A stretch of 64,000 bases of DNA from Bog-756 sp963841885 (GTDB lineage Bacteria > Actinomycetota > Acidimicrobiia > Acidimicrobiales > RAAP-2). A program made the translations under genes and the position numbers. Numbering within the stretch: the stretch's first letter is position 1; each line of letters begins with the position of its first letter. The notes under the pieces were generated by a model. The model was not told the origin of the DNA. It ran no database searches and worked only from the letters and a program-made list of their open reading frames with translations. Positions 54,832 to 63,555 of the stretch are shown here, one piece after another. The DNA lies in NCBI GenBank assembly GCA_963841885.1, contig CAWJEK010000009.1:124001-188000 (forward strand). The letters run 5' to 3'.

Positions 54832-56052
54832 ATGGAATCAGAAACCCCTGCCCGCCGGCGGATCGTCGTCGACGGGTCCAATATTGCAACTGAAGGTCGC
54901 ACCCTGCCGAGCCTGGCCCAGTTGAACGAGGCGATCGAGACCTTCCTGGAAGAGTTCAAGGGGTTCACCGCCGAGGACGTGACCGTGGTCGTCGACGCCT
55001 CCTTCGGGCACCGGATCGACCCGTCCGAGGTGCGTCAGTTCGAAGAGGCCATCGAGCACGGTGAGATGGTCACGCCCCCGGCCGGAGCCATCGGCCGGGG
55101 TGACGGCTTCATCCTGCGCATCGCCGAGAAGTCCGGCGCCCTGGTGCTCTCCAACGATTCGTTCCAGGAGTTCCACGCCGAGCGACCGTGGCTGTTCGAG
55201 GCGGGTCGCCTGATCGGCGGCAAACCGGTTCCCGGCGTCGGTTGGGTGTTCACCCCCCGCACGCCGGTCCGGGGACCCCGCAGCCGGTCGGTCACCGCCC
55301 AGTCCAAGCGGGAGGCGAAGGCGGCGGCGGCCTCGCTCGACGGGGCCGACGGCGGAGCGGTGGCCACCGACGACGTGGCCGAGCCGGCGGCTCCGTCCCG
55401 ACGCCGACGTTCGTCGAAGAAGGCGGCGACCGTCGAGGCTGCGGCTCCGTCCCCGCCGGCGGTGGCATCGGACACCGCGGATGCCGATGACGCCTACGAG
55501 ATGGTGGACGGGGCGAAGCCGACCAAGGCGGCCAAGGCCACCAAGAAGGCGACCAAAGCCACCAAGGCGGCAACGGTCAAGAAGGCTACCAAGGCGGCGC
55601 CGGCCAAGAAGGCGACCAAGGCCACCAAGGCCACGAAGGCCACGAAGGCGACGAAGGCCACCAAGGCCGCACCGGCGAAGAAGGCGACCAAGGTGACCAA
55701 GGCCGCGGCGGCGCCGACCCCGGATGCCGCGCCGGCCGACCGCCGTCCCCGGGGTGGGTCCGGGGAGGCCCTCAACGACCCGATGACGTTCATCACCTTC
55801 GTGGCCGACCACCCGATCGGCTCGACGATGGAGGGCGATGTGGTGTCGTTCACGTCCCATGGGGCCCACATCGACGTGGGCGGGATGCTGTGCCACGTGC
55901 CGCTGCGGGGCCTGGGCGACCCACCCCCGGCCCGGGCCCGCTCCGTCCTCGCCAAGGGTGAGACCCGCACCTTCGAGCTGGTGTCCCTCGATGCGCCGCG
56001 CCGTCGGGCCGAGCTGACGCTCCCCGGGATAGGCGACAGCGCCACGGCCTGA
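54832..56052 (+). CDS. NYN-domain ribonuclease-like protein with KAT-repeat linker and C-terminal S1-like domain
   Basis: A 406-residue protein with an unusual layout. Residues about 8-150 resemble the NYN/Zc3h12a-like PIN-fold RNase: RRIVVDGSNIAT, DVTVVVDASFG, and ALVLSNDSFQEF give the conserved acidic residues. Residues about 160-315 are low complexity, with a run of Lys-Ala-Thr triplets at about 228-293. Residues about 325-402 look like an S1 RNA-binding fold (IGSTMEGDVVSFTSHGAHI, then a charged end RRAELTLPG). It probably binds or cuts RNA. The ATG is AT-rich upstream; fabZ follows closely. Confidence 0.75.
   Translation: MESETPARRRIVVDGSNIATEGRTLPSLAQLNEAIETFLEEFKGFTAEDVTVVVDASFGHRIDPSEVRQFEEAIEHGEMVTPPAGAIGRGDGFILRIAEKSGALVLSNDSFQEFHAERPWLFEAGRLIGGKPVPGVGWVFTPRTPVRGPRSRSVTAQSKREAKAAAASLDGADGGAVATDDVAEPAAPSRRRRSSKKAATVEAAAPSPPAVASDTADADDAYEMVDGAKPTKAAKATKKATKATKAATVKKATKAAPAKKATKATKATKATKATKATKAAPAKKATKVTKAAAAPTPDAAPADRRPRGGSGEALNDPMTFITFVADHPIGSTMEGDVVSFTSHGAHIDVGGMLCHVPLRGLGDPPPARARSVLAKGETRTFELVSLDAPRRRAELTLPGIGDSATA
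55510..55712 (+). repeat. Lys-Ala-Thr triplet repeat inside the NYN-S1 gene
   Basis: Tandem nine-base units of the type GCCACCAAG coding Ala-Thr-Lys, interrupted by AAPAKK blocks. Composition resembles the tail of the HU protein at 35 kb. Confidence 0.75.
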
Positions 56053-56079
56053 TCGGGCCGTCGGGCGGTGGCGGCCCGG

Positions 56080-56085
56080 TAACCT
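56080..56085 (+). promoter_or_regulatory. -10 box TAACCT, leaderless start of fabZ-like gene
   Basis: TAACCT, seven bases, then GTG at 56093. Confidence 0.45.
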
Positions 56086-56092
56086 CCAGGCC

Positions 56093-56527
56093 GTGCGAGC
56101 CGACGACTACCTGCCCCACCGCGACCCCTTCCTCTTCGTCACCGAACTCCACTCCCTCGAACCCGGCCGGTCGGCCACCGGCGCGTGGCAGCTGACCGGC
56201 GACGAGGCGTTCTTCGCTGGTCACTTTCCGGGGCGCCCCACCCTGCCGGGCGTGCTGATGGTGGAGTCGCTGGCCCAGCTCGGCGCCTGCGCGGTGCTCG
56301 CCGACCCGGCCTTCGCCGGCAAGCTCCCCCTGTTCGGCGGGATCGAGCGGGCCCGCTTCCGTCGCCAGGTCGTCCCCGGTGACCGGCTGGAGCTCGAGGT
56401 GACGCTCGGGCGCATGTCGGCCCGCGCCGGCAAGGGGTCCGGGCGGGCCACGGTGGGCGGTGAGCTGGCCTGCGAGGCCGAGCTCCTCTTCGTCCTGGTC
56501 GACGCCGAGCCGGCGGCGGGGGGCTGA
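56093..56527 (+). CDS. fabZ: FabZ-like 3-hydroxyacyl-ACP dehydratase
   Basis: A 144-residue hotdog dehydratase. LPHRDPFLFV and GHFPGRPTLPGVLMVESLAQ contain the catalytic His and the Glu that define FabZ. It dehydrates 3-hydroxyacyl-ACP in fatty-acid elongation; a role on acyl-CoA cannot be excluded in an organism with so many acyl-CoA genes. The stop is followed within seven bases by the xthA start, so they are co-transcribed. Confidence 0.88.
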   Translation: MRADDYLPHRDPFLFVTELHSLEPGRSATGAWQLTGDEAFFAGHFPGRPTLPGVLMVESLAQLGACAVLADPAFAGKLPLFGGIERARFRRQVVPGDRLELEVTLGRMSARAGKGSGRATVGGELACEAELLFVLVDAEPAAGG

Positions 56528-56533
56528 CGCCCG

Positions 56534-57310
56534 GTGCGGATCGCCACCTGGAACGTCAATTCCCTGACCGCCCGGCTGCCCCGGGTGGAGGAGTGGATCG
56601 CCTACGCCCGGCCGGACGTGCTGTGCCTGCAGGAGACCAAGCAGGCCGACGCCGCCTTCCCCCACGGGGCCTTCGCCACCCTCGGCTACGAGTCGGCCCA
56701 CCACGGCGACGGTAGGTGGAACGGGGTGGCCATCCTGAGCCGGGTCGGACTCACGGACGTGTCGACCGGCCTCGGCTCCTCCGACGACGACGAGGGGACG
56801 CGCCTGATCGCGGCGGACTGCGGCGGCGTGCGCGTGCTGTCGGTCTACGTCCCGAACGGGCGGTCCCTCGACGACGCCCGCTACCCGGCCAAGCTGGCCT
56901 GGCTGGCCCGTCTGCGTGAGCTGCTCGACGAGACGACGTCCCCCGACCGACCGGTGGCCGTCTGCGGCGACTTCAACGTGGCACCCGAGGACCGTGACGT
57001 GTGGGACCCGTCGCAGTTCGAGGGGATGACCCACGTGAGCCCTCCCGAGCGCGCCGCCCTCGCCGCCCTCGAGTCCTGGGGCCTGGTGGACGCCTTCCGC
57101 CGGCAGTACCCCGACGACGACGAGCTGTTCAGCTGGTGGGACTACCGCGGCGGCTCGTTCCACCGGCACCGGGGCATGCGGATCGACCTGATCCTGGTGA
57201 CCGACGTGCTGGCCCGGAACACCCACTTCGCCCTCATCGACCGCCAGGCCCGCAAGGGCGAGAAGCCCTCGGACCACACCCCGGTCTTCATCGACACGTC
57301 ACCCGTCTGA
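56534..57310 (+). CDS. xthA: Exodeoxyribonuclease III
   Basis: A 258-residue AP endonuclease/3'-5' exonuclease of base excision repair. Conserved parts: RIATWNVNSL, LCLQETK with the metal Glu, GDFNVAPEDRDVWDP, DYRGGSFHRHRGMRIDLILV and the terminal SDHTPV with the catalytic Asp-His. Length and motifs are standard. It starts with GTG six bases after fabZ. The convergent UvrD-like helicase gene ends 18 bases away. Confidence 0.95.
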   Translation: MRIATWNVNSLTARLPRVEEWIAYARPDVLCLQETKQADAAFPHGAFATLGYESAHHGDGRWNGVAILSRVGLTDVSTGLGSSDDDEGTRLIAADCGGVRVLSVYVPNGRSLDDARYPAKLAWLARLRELLDETTSPDRPVAVCGDFNVAPEDRDVWDPSQFEGMTHVSPPERAALAALESWGLVDAFRRQYPDDDELFSWWDYRGGSFHRHRGMRIDLILVTDVLARNTHFALIDRQARKGEKPSDHTPVFIDTSPV

Positions 57311-57327
57311 GGTCCCGGGGTCTCGGG

Positions 57328-58947
57328 TCAGCCCTTCAGGTTGGACCGCAACTCGGCGAACCGCTCGGCGGCCTCCCGGGGGCGCGCCGGGCGGTGCCCT
57401 CGACGGCGGCCCCCGACAGTCCGGCCAGCCACGGCGAGGGCCGACGCTCCATGGGCCGGCCGCCACCCAGGGCCCGGGACCGGGCCCACGAGCACTCGAG
57501 CACCCGGGCGGCCCGGGTGAGCGCCACGTAGAGCAGTCGCCGCTCCTCGGCCACCGCCCCGGAGTCGACCGCATGGACGATCGGCACGAACCCCTGCTCC
57601 AGGCCGACCACCGACACCGCCTCCCATTCCAGACCCTTGGCCCGATGGAAGGTGGCCAGCTCCACCCCGCCCCCGGGATCCTTCCGGCCGGACGACGACA
57701 GCCGGGCCGCCGCCGCGCCCGCTCGCCGGCGCCGGCGCCTCGGTCTCGACCGACTCCGGAGCCCGGCGCGATCCGACAGGGGATCCCGGCCTCGTCCAGC
57801 GCCCGCCGGACTCCGGCGAGGAGGTCGTGGGTGCGGGCCAGCACGGCCTGGTCGGACCAGGCGCATGCCCGACTCGGCCCGCTCGAGGATCCGGGCGGCC
57901 ACGGCCTCGGCCTCCGCCCGGTCGTCCTCGAAGGCGGTCACGGTGGGCATCGGACCGTCGGACACGGCCGATCGCGGTGGAGCCACCGCGACGCTCCCGA
58001 GCGCCGCCACCGCGGCGGCCACCACCTGGGGGGTGCAGCGGTGGTTGTGGTCGAGATGGATCACCTCGAGCCCCACGACGCGCTCGGGCAGGGAGGCCAG
58101 AAGTCCGGGGTCGGCACCGTTCCATCCGTAGATCGCCTGGTTCGGGTCGCCCACCGCACACAGGTCGACCCGGGCACCGAGCAGGGCCTCGATCAACCGG
58201 AACTGGGCCGGATTGACGTCCTGGAACTCGTCCACGGCCACGTGCCGGTAACGCCAGTGGGCGAGCTCGGCGGCCGCGGGATCGTCGCGGAGGAGGTCGG
58301 CCGCGCGCAGCAGCACGTCGTCGAGGTCGAGGAGGCCGCGTCGGACGAGCCGGTCCTCGTAGGCGGCATACAGCTCGGCCACGCGGTCGATGGGCAGCGC
58401 CGGGCCGCGGCCGGCGGCGGCACCGGCGTAACCGTCCGGGTCGAGACAGCGGGCCTTGGCCCACCCGATCTCGCTGTCGGCGGCCGCCGCGGTGGACGCG
58501 GTCGCCGCACAGTTCGACCAGCACGCGCCGGCGGTGCTCGACGAGGGAGGGCGGGGGACGCCCGGTATCAGCCGCCCGGCGTCGGAGCAGGGTGAGGGCG
58601 AGCTGGTGGAGGGTGCCGGCCCGGACTCCCGGGGTCGGGACGCCCGAACGGCCGCCGGGGGTGGAGACGGGCACGCCGTAGCGGCCGAGCCGGTCCCGCA
58701 ACTCGACGGCCGCCTTGCGGGTGAACGTGCACACCACGGTGTGGTCGGCCTCGGCCGAGCCGTCGAGGATGCGGCGGGCCACCCGCAGGGTCAGGACGCG
58801 CGTCTTGCCGGAGCCGGCCCCGGCGACGATGCAGACCGCGTCCGCCGTCGACGCCACGGCCCGGTGCTGGGCCGCGGTGAGCTCGGCGCACGCCCGCTCG
58901 AAGCGGTCACCCGCACCCGGTGGGCTCGTTGGCGCGGTGGATTCCAC
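57328..58947 (-). CDS. UvrD/PcrA-type ATP-dependent DNA helicase, frameshifted
   Basis: Superfamily 1A 3'-5' helicase of DNA repair. Motifs in order: Q motif with LTAAQHRAV, Walker A IVAGAGSGKTRVL, Ia TFTRKAAVELRDR, motif II VAVDEFQDVNPAQFRLI, motif III VGDPNQAIYGWNGA, motif IV LDHNHRCTPQV, motif V ATFHRAKGLEWEAV and motif VI YVALTRAARVLE. Shifts near 58500, 57865, 57720 and 57390 are needed to join them, giving about 540 residues, shorter than PcrA. The C-terminus in the restored frame ends AERFAELRSNLKG. TAGCCT lies eight bases before the GTG start. Confidence 0.85.
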   Translation of the reverse strand: MESTAPTSPPGAGDRFERACAELTAAQHRAVASTADAVCIVAGAGSGKTRVLTLRVARRILDGSAEADHTVVCTFTRKAAVELRDRLGRYGVPVSTPGGRSGVPTPGVRAGTLHQLALTLLRRRAADTGRPPPSLVEHRRRVLVELCGDRVHRGGRRQRDRVGQGPLSRPGRLRRCRRRPRPGAAHRPRGRAVCRLRGPARPTRPPRPRRRAAARGRPPPRRSRGRRARPLALPARGRGRVPGRQSGPVPVDRGPARCPGRPVCGGRPEPGDLRMERCRPRTSGLPARARRGARGDPSRPQPPLHPPGGGRRGGGARERRGGSTAIGRVRRSDAHRDRLRGRPGGGRGRGRPDPRAGRVGHAPGPTRPCWPAPTTSSPESGGRWTRPGSPVGSRRAPESVETEAPAPASGRGGGPAVVVRPEGSRGRGGAGHLPSGQGSGMGGGVGGRPGAGVRADRPCGRLRGGGRGAATALRGAHPGRPGARVLVGPVPGPGWRPAHGASALAVAGRTVGGRRRGHRPARPREAAERFAELRSNLKG

Positions 58948-58955
58948 GGGGCCCG

Positions 58956-58961
58956 AGGCTA
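58956..58961 (-). promoter_or_regulatory. -10 box TAGCCT upstream of the helicase gene
   Basis: TAGCCT on the minus strand, eight bases, then GTG at 58947. Confidence 0.4.
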
Positions 58962-59000
58962 TCGGTGGGGTGTCGCACCAGCGGACGGTCGGCGGCATCG

Positions 59001-59006
59001 TAGATT
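59001..59006 (+). promoter_or_regulatory. -10 box TAGATT upstream of the leader ORF
   Basis: TAGATT, six bases, then ATG at 59013; identical to the pafB box. Confidence 0.45.
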
Positions 59007-59012
59007 GAGCCG

Positions 59013-59054
59013 ATGGCCGGACGACCCCTCGAACCCGCGGCCACGGCGGTCTGA
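59013..59054 (+). CDS. 13-codon leader ORF upstream of the PH-domain gene
   Basis: ATG 59013 opens MAGRPLEPAATAV and stops at TGA 59052-59054, three bases before the GTG of the next gene and in the same frame. With a leaderless -10 box just upstream, it is either a leader peptide coupled to the downstream gene or a broken N-terminus of that gene. Confidence 0.35.
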   Translation: MAGRPLEPAATAV

Positions 59055-59057
59055 CGG

Positions 59058-59561
59058 GTGCCGGCCCGACCCCCGCGCCTGCCGGGCGAGGAGATCCTCG
59101 TCGACATCCGCCCCCACTGGTCGTTCCTCACCGGGCCCCTGCTCGTCTCCCTGGCGGCGGTGGCCATCGGCGTCACCCTCGACGTGGCCATCCCCCACAC
59201 CTCGGTGGCCCTGCACTGGGTGGAGGGTGCCCTGGTCGCCGTCCCCTGCCTGTGGTTGGCCGGCCGGGTCGTCCGGTGGCGACGGTCCTGGCTGCTGCTC
59301 ACCTCCTACCGACTCGTCGACCAGTGGGGGGCGGCCAGCGGCAACCGGATCGACATCCCGCTCGACTCGATCGAGCGGGTGACCGTGGACCAGAGCCTCC
59401 TGCGCCGTCTGGTGGGAACCGGGAGCATCGATGTCGTTGTGTGGGGCCAGGGCGTGCTGCACCGGATCGAGGACGTCCGCAAGCCGGTGGTGCTGGCCCG
59501 CGTCATCACCCGTCGACTCGGGCCACCGCCCGTCGGGCCACCCGGCGGTGCATGGACCTGA
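59058..59561 (+). CDS. PH-domain (bPH2-type) membrane protein
   Basis: A 167-residue protein with two hydrophobic helices (LTGPLLVSLAAVAIGVTLDV and ALVAVPCLWLAGRVV, about residues 24-72) followed by a YdbS-like bacterial PH domain (SYRLVDQWGAASGNRIDIPLD, then IERVTVDQSLLRRLVGTG). Such proteins sit in the membrane and probably act as adaptors; no enzymatic role is known. The GTG start has no ribosome site and follows a 13-codon leader ORF. Confidence 0.75.
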   Translation: MPARPPRLPGEEILVDIRPHWSFLTGPLLVSLAAVAIGVTLDVAIPHTSVALHWVEGALVAVPCLWLAGRVVRWRRSWLLLTSYRLVDQWGAASGNRIDIPLDSIERVTVDQSLLRRLVGTGSIDVVVWGQGVLHRIEDVRKPVVLARVITRRLGPPPVGPPGGAWT

Positions 59562-59757
59562 CGGGTCGGCGCGTCGGGGCACGAAACGGCACGAAGTGAT
59601 CGACGACCACTGCATCCACGGGAAAAATCCCCGCCTGCCGGAATAAAGGAGCCACCCTGCCCTTGTATGGGGTGTGTCCATCCGTCACTATGGGCAATCG
59701 AGGGGTCGACGGCCATGTCCGATAGCCACGGACAGGCCGGAGTGGAAGGAGTGTCGG

Positions 59758-60192
59758 ATGGTGGATGTGGCAGGAGTGCGGGCGATCGGCGAGCCGGGCG
59801 CGGAATGGGCCATGCGGTCCCAGCAGCCCTACGACGATCCCAAACGGCGGCTCGACCAGATGGTCCCGCTGCTCCACGAGCTCATCGCTTTCGATCTGGT
59901 CCAACGGGCGGAGGACGGGAGCTTCACGCTGCGCCAGGACGTCCAGGAACGGCTGGCGGCGTTGACCGCCGACCGGCCCTACCGGTCGGCCGAGGTGTTC
60001 GTCGGTCGCAAGTGCCAGGTGTGCGGGAGCGTGAAGCTGACCCGGATGGTCGACGGTGTGCGGATGTGCTCCGCCTGCAACCGGGCCGCCCTCGCCCCGG
60101 CCGTCGTCGCCGATCCCGCCCTGACGTCGGGCAAGGCGTCACGCGGGGTTCTTCCACCGCCACCGCCCGGCCAGCTGAGTCCCGCCGCGTGA
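59758..60192 (+). CDS. Zinc-ribbon hypothetical protein, 144 residues
   Basis: I do not recognise a named family. The C-terminal half has a clear zinc ribbon with CQVCG and CSAC pairs (about residues 88-111); before it is a helical region with LDQMVPLLHELIAFDLVQRAEDGSF, which looks like a winged-helix or DNA-interaction fold. The C-terminus is Pro-rich. The ATG at 59758 has GAAGGAG six bases upstream, clearly better than the longer in-frame start at 59674. The preceding 196-base gap is AT-richer and contains TTGTAT, a 17-base spacer and CACTAT as a weak promoter. The gene ends convergently with galK. Confidence 0.65.
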   Translation: MVDVAGVRAIGEPGAEWAMRSQQPYDDPKRRLDQMVPLLHELIAFDLVQRAEDGSFTLRQDVQERLAALTADRPYRSAEVFVGRKCQVCGSVKLTRMVDGVRMCSACNRAALAPAVVADPALTSGKASRGVLPPPPPGQLSPAA

Positions 60193-60202
60193 GCGGCCGG
60201 GG

Positions 60203-61256
60203 TCAGCGCACCGGCCGGCGGGCCACGGTGCCGTCGACCGGTGCCACGCGCCAGGCGGACGCGCCCAGGTCCGGCGGCTCGAGGGCGCCAGGTTCGGACA
60301 GGACGACCACGCAGCCACCCCAGCCGGCTCCGGTCATGCGGGCGCCCAGCACGCCGGGGCGGCCCCGGAGGTCGGAAACCAGGTGGTCGACGACAGGCGT
60401 CGAGGCGTCGAAGTCACCGGCCAGGCTGGCGTGGCTCTCGTCCATCAGGGCTCCGGCCGTCACCAGGTCCCCGTCGGCCAGCGCGTCGGCGAAGGCGTCG
60501 ACGCGGGCACTCTCACTGACCACGTGGCGCGTCCGGCGCCGCAGCAGTGGGTCCCGCAGCCCGGCGATGTCGTCGGGGCCCGCCAGTCCGAGCGGCCCCA
60601 CCACGGAGGATGCCGCCCCGCACTCGGCCACCCGCAGGGCGTAGGCGGACGTGGCCAGGTCACGCCGGACGCCCGTGTCGACCACGGTGAACTCGGCCCC
60701 GGGTGGCACGGGCACCAGCCGGGTGGCGTCGGTGGCGGTGTCGATCCACAGGGCGTGGCCGGCCCGGCCGCCGGCGCACACCAGCGGATCCATGATCCCG
60801 ACGGGTACGCCGACACGGTGTTCGGCGGCCTGGCAGAGGCGGGCGACGACGAGCGGCGGACCGTCGACCCCGAACGCCTCGCTTCAGCGCGACGGCCACC
60901 GCCGCACTGGACGACAGTCCGGACCCCCGGGGCAGCGTGGAGGCGAGGTGGATCGAACCGGCGGACTCCGGCCGGGCCAACGACGTCACCGCGGCCACCA
61001 GTCGGGCCCACGCCGGCTCGACGTCGGCGATCCGGTCGGCGTCGGTCACCAGGGGGAAGGTGGAGGACTCGCCGGGATAGGCGTCGGACTCGACGGTGAC
61101 GGTGTCGCCGCCGGTCGGCCGGAGGGTGACCGTCACGCCGAGCGCGATGGCCATCGGCAGGGCGCGGCCCCCGTTGTAGTCCGTGTGGTCGCCGATGAGG
61201 TTGACCCGTCCGGGCCCGAAGCAGGTCCTCACCGTGCCCGCCCCCACTGCCTCCAC
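60203..61256 (-). CDS. galK: Galactokinase (GHMP family); one frameshift
   Basis: ATP-dependent kinase of galactose catabolism. The N-terminal signature GPGRVNLIGDHTDYNGG, the GHMP ATP loop LPRGSGLSSSAAVAV and the C-terminal MTGAGWGGCVVVL are all visible. The first half and second half lie in different frames, joined by a shift near 60885; after correction the length of about 350 residues is slightly short of E. coli GalK. The GTG start has GGGGAG upstream. No other Leloir-pathway gene is seen, so another sugar is possible. Confidence 0.8.
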
Positions 61257-61369
61257 GCGTGGCTCCCCGACTCCCGGCGGTGCCCGGAAAGGGCGGTCCG
61301 CGACCGCGCCAGACTACCGGGCGCCCCCGGCCGGACCCCGAAGGCGTCCGGCCCGGGGCCCCGCGCGAA

Positions 61370-61375
61370 TACCAT
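61370..61375 (+). promoter_or_regulatory. -10 box TACCAT, leaderless start of the carbonic anhydrase
   Basis: TACCAT, seven bases, then ATG at 61383. This favours ATG 61383 over ATG 61374, which overlaps the box. Confidence 0.45.
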
Positions 61376-61382
61376 GCGATCG

Positions 61383-61877
61383 ATGTTCGACGACCTCCTC
61401 CTCGCCAACGACGCCTATGCCGACGGGTTCGCCCTGGGTGGCATCCCACCGACGGCGGCGAGGGGGTTCGCGCTGGTGACGTGCATGGACAGCCGGATCG
61501 AGCCCCTGGCCATGCTCGGTCTGGTACCTGGTGACGCCAAGATCCTCCGCAACGGCGGTGCGCGGGTGACGCCCGACGTCCTGCGGGGCCTGGTGCTCGC
61601 CACCCACTTCCTCGGAGTGGAGGAGATCGCCGTGATGCAGCACACGGACTGCGCACTGGCCGGTCAGGACGACGACGAGGTGCGGGCCCGCCTGGTCCGG
61701 TCCGGGGTCGCCGACGTCGACGCCTGGGAGTTCCTGGCCATGCCCGATCCCGACGCCGCCCTGGTCGAGGACGTGGCCCGGGTCCGGGAGTGCGCGCAGC
61801 TGGCCGGGGGGGTACGGGTCGAGGGCTGGCGCTACGACGTCGCCGACGGACGTATCCTCCGGATCGTCCCCTCCTGA
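61383..61877 (+). CDS. Beta-carbonic anhydrase
   Basis: A short zinc carbonic anhydrase of about 164 residues, like mycobacterial Rv1284. The Cys-Asp-Arg motif CMDSRIEPLAMLG, the NGGARVTPDVLRGL stretch and the zinc His and Cys in MQHTDC are present. It interconverts carbon dioxide and bicarbonate, supplying carboxylases such as the acyl-CoA carboxylase. An ATG three codons upstream is an alternative start. It is co-directional with the racemase gene 154 bases downstream. Confidence 0.88.
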   Translation: MFDDLLLANDAYADGFALGGIPPTAARGFALVTCMDSRIEPLAMLGLVPGDAKILRNGGARVTPDVLRGLVLATHFLGVEEIAVMQHTDCALAGQDDDEVRARLVRSGVADVDAWEFLAMPDPDAALVEDVARVRECAQLAGGVRVEGWRYDVADGRILRIVPS

Positions 61878-62031
61878 GGGGAGGGGCACCCCGGGGTCGG
61901 TCCGGCGCATTTGACCCGCGGTCGGCGGTGGGACACCATCCCGCCATGCCTCTTCGTGCTCGCACCCATCCGACCCGGGCCCTCCCGCCCGCCCCGACGC
62001 CCCCCGGCCCGACCCGATGTGGCGGTGCCCG

Positions 62032-63177
62032 GTGAGCGGGCCGCTCGAGGGCGTCCGCATCGTCGAGCTTGCCGGCCTCGGTCCGGCACCGTTCGCCGGG
62101 ATGATGCTGGCGGACGCCGGGGCCGACATCATCCGGGTCGACCGGGCCGACAGGGCCACCTACCCGGCGGTCGACGGGGCCCATGTCGACCTCATGAACC
62201 GGGGCCGCCGCTCGGTGGCCGTGGACCTGAAGCATCCGGACGGCGTCGCCCTCGTACTCGACCTCGTCGCCGGGGCCGACGGGTTCATGGAGGGGTTCCG
62301 GCCCGGGGTGGCCGAGCGCCTCGGCTTCGGCCCCGACGTCTGCCTGGGGCGCAACCCGAAGCTCGTCTACGGCCGCATGACCGGTTGGGGACAGGACGGT
62401 CCGATGGCCCAGACCGCCGGTCACGACATCGACTACATCGCCCTCTCGGGCGCCCTCGGGGCCATCGGCCGGGCAGGGGAGCGGCCCGTCCCGCCGCTCA
62501 ACCTGGTCGGTGACTTCGGTGGCGGCGGCATGCTGCTGGCCTTCGGCATGGTGGCCGCCATCCTGGGCGCCCGGGTCACGGGAGCCGGACAGGTGGTGGA
62601 CGCCGCCATGGTCGACGGCGCGGCCTCCCTGATGACCATGACCTACACCCTGCGCTCGGCCGGGATCTGGCAGGACGAGCGGGGCACCAACCTGCTCGAC
62701 ACCGGGGCCCACTTCTACGAGGTCTACGAGTGCGCCGATGGTGGCCACTTCGCGGTCGGGGCCATCGAACCCCAGTTCTACGCCGAGCTGATGCGGCTGC
62801 TGGGCCTCGGCGACGAGGACCTCTCGACCCAGATGGACAAGTCGACGTGGCCCGCCATGAAGGAGCGGTTCGCGGCCATCTTCGCCTCCCGCACCCGGGA
62901 CGAGTGGGAGAAGCACTTCGCCGGGACCGACGCCTGCGCCGCCCCCGTGCTGTCGCCCGGCGAGGCACCCGACCATCCGCACAACGTGGAGCGCGGCACC
63001 TTCACCGAGGTGGCCGGCGTCGTCCAGCCCGCCCCGTCGCCCCGCTTCCTCGCGACCCCCGGCGAGATCCGGTACCCGCCCCCCTATCCCGGCCACCTCG
63101 GCGACGAGGCGCTGGCCGACTGGGGGGTGCCCGAGGACCGGGTGGCCGCGTTGCGTTCGAGCGGCGCCATCTGCTGA
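62032..63177 (+). CDS. mcr: Alpha-methylacyl-CoA racemase (CaiB/BaiF family)
   Basis: Racemises 2-methylacyl-CoA esters, needed for beta-oxidation of branched chains and sterol side chains. It closely resembles mycobacterial MCR: GPLEGVRIVELAGLGPAPFAGM, then GHDIDYIALSGALGAIGR with the catalytic His and Asp, NLVGDFGGGGM with Asp, and AVGAIEPQFY with Glu. Length 381 residues is normal. GTG 62032 places SGPLEGV at the N-terminus as in MCR; ATG 62017 would add five residues. With the FadD19-like ligase and acyl-CoA dehydrogenase it hints at sterol or branched-acid degradation. Confidence 0.9.
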   Translation: MSGPLEGVRIVELAGLGPAPFAGMMLADAGADIIRVDRADRATYPAVDGAHVDLMNRGRRSVAVDLKHPDGVALVLDLVAGADGFMEGFRPGVAERLGFGPDVCLGRNPKLVYGRMTGWGQDGPMAQTAGHDIDYIALSGALGAIGRAGERPVPPLNLVGDFGGGGMLLAFGMVAAILGARVTGAGQVVDAAMVDGAASLMTMTYTLRSAGIWQDERGTNLLDTGAHFYEVYECADGGHFAVGAIEPQFYAELMRLLGLGDEDLSTQMDKSTWPAMKERFAAIFASRTRDEWEKHFAGTDACAAPVLSPGEAPDHPHNVERGTFTEVAGVVQPAPSPRFLATPGEIRYPPPYPGHLGDEALADWGVPEDRVAALRSSGAIC

Positions 63178-63231
63178 CACCGACGTCCCGGCCCGGGCGG
63201 CAGGGCGGTCCGGGCGCCGGTGGTCCGGGGG

Positions 63232-63468
63232 CTACAGGTTGACGACCGGGCAGGTGACGGTGCGGATGATGCCCTCGATCAGTTGGATCCGCCCGACCAC
63301 CATCTCCCCGAGCTCGTCGACCGTGGTCGCCTCGGCCCGGGCGATGACGTCGTAAGGTCCGGTCACGCCTTCGGCGGTGGCCACGCCGTCGACCTGCTGC
63401 ACGGCGCGGGCCACGGTGGCGGCCCGCCCGACCTCGGTCTGGATGAGTACGTAGGCGCTGACGGACAC
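63232..63468 (-). CDS. Lrp/AsnC ligand-binding (RAM) domain protein
   Basis: A 78-residue stand-alone RAM domain as at the C-terminus of Lrp/AsnC regulators: SVSAYVLIQTEVGRAATVA, then GVATAEGVTGPYDVIARAEA and RIQLIEGIIRTVTCPVVNL. It lacks the helix-turn-helix, so it cannot bind DNA alone. Such single-domain proteins may sense amino acids or pair with full-length regulators. The GTG at 63468 is favoured since AGGAG lies six bases before it; the ATG two codons upstream would abut that site. Confidence 0.8.
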   Translation of the reverse strand: MSVSAYVLIQTEVGRAATVARAVQQVDGVATAEGVTGPYDVIARAEATTVDELGEMVVGRIQLIEGIIRTVTCPVVNL

Positions 63469-63543
63469 GGCCATCTCCTGGTGGGGCGCACGGGCGGGGC
63501 GCACGGGCGGGGCGCATCAGCCTACCGCCAGCCCGGTCCCGCA

Positions 63544-63549
63544 TACCAT
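63544..63549 (+). promoter_or_regulatory. -10 box TACCAT, leaderless start of the MFS gene
   Basis: TACCAT, six bases, then ATG at 63556. Confidence 0.45.
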
Positions 63550-63555
63550 GCCGCT

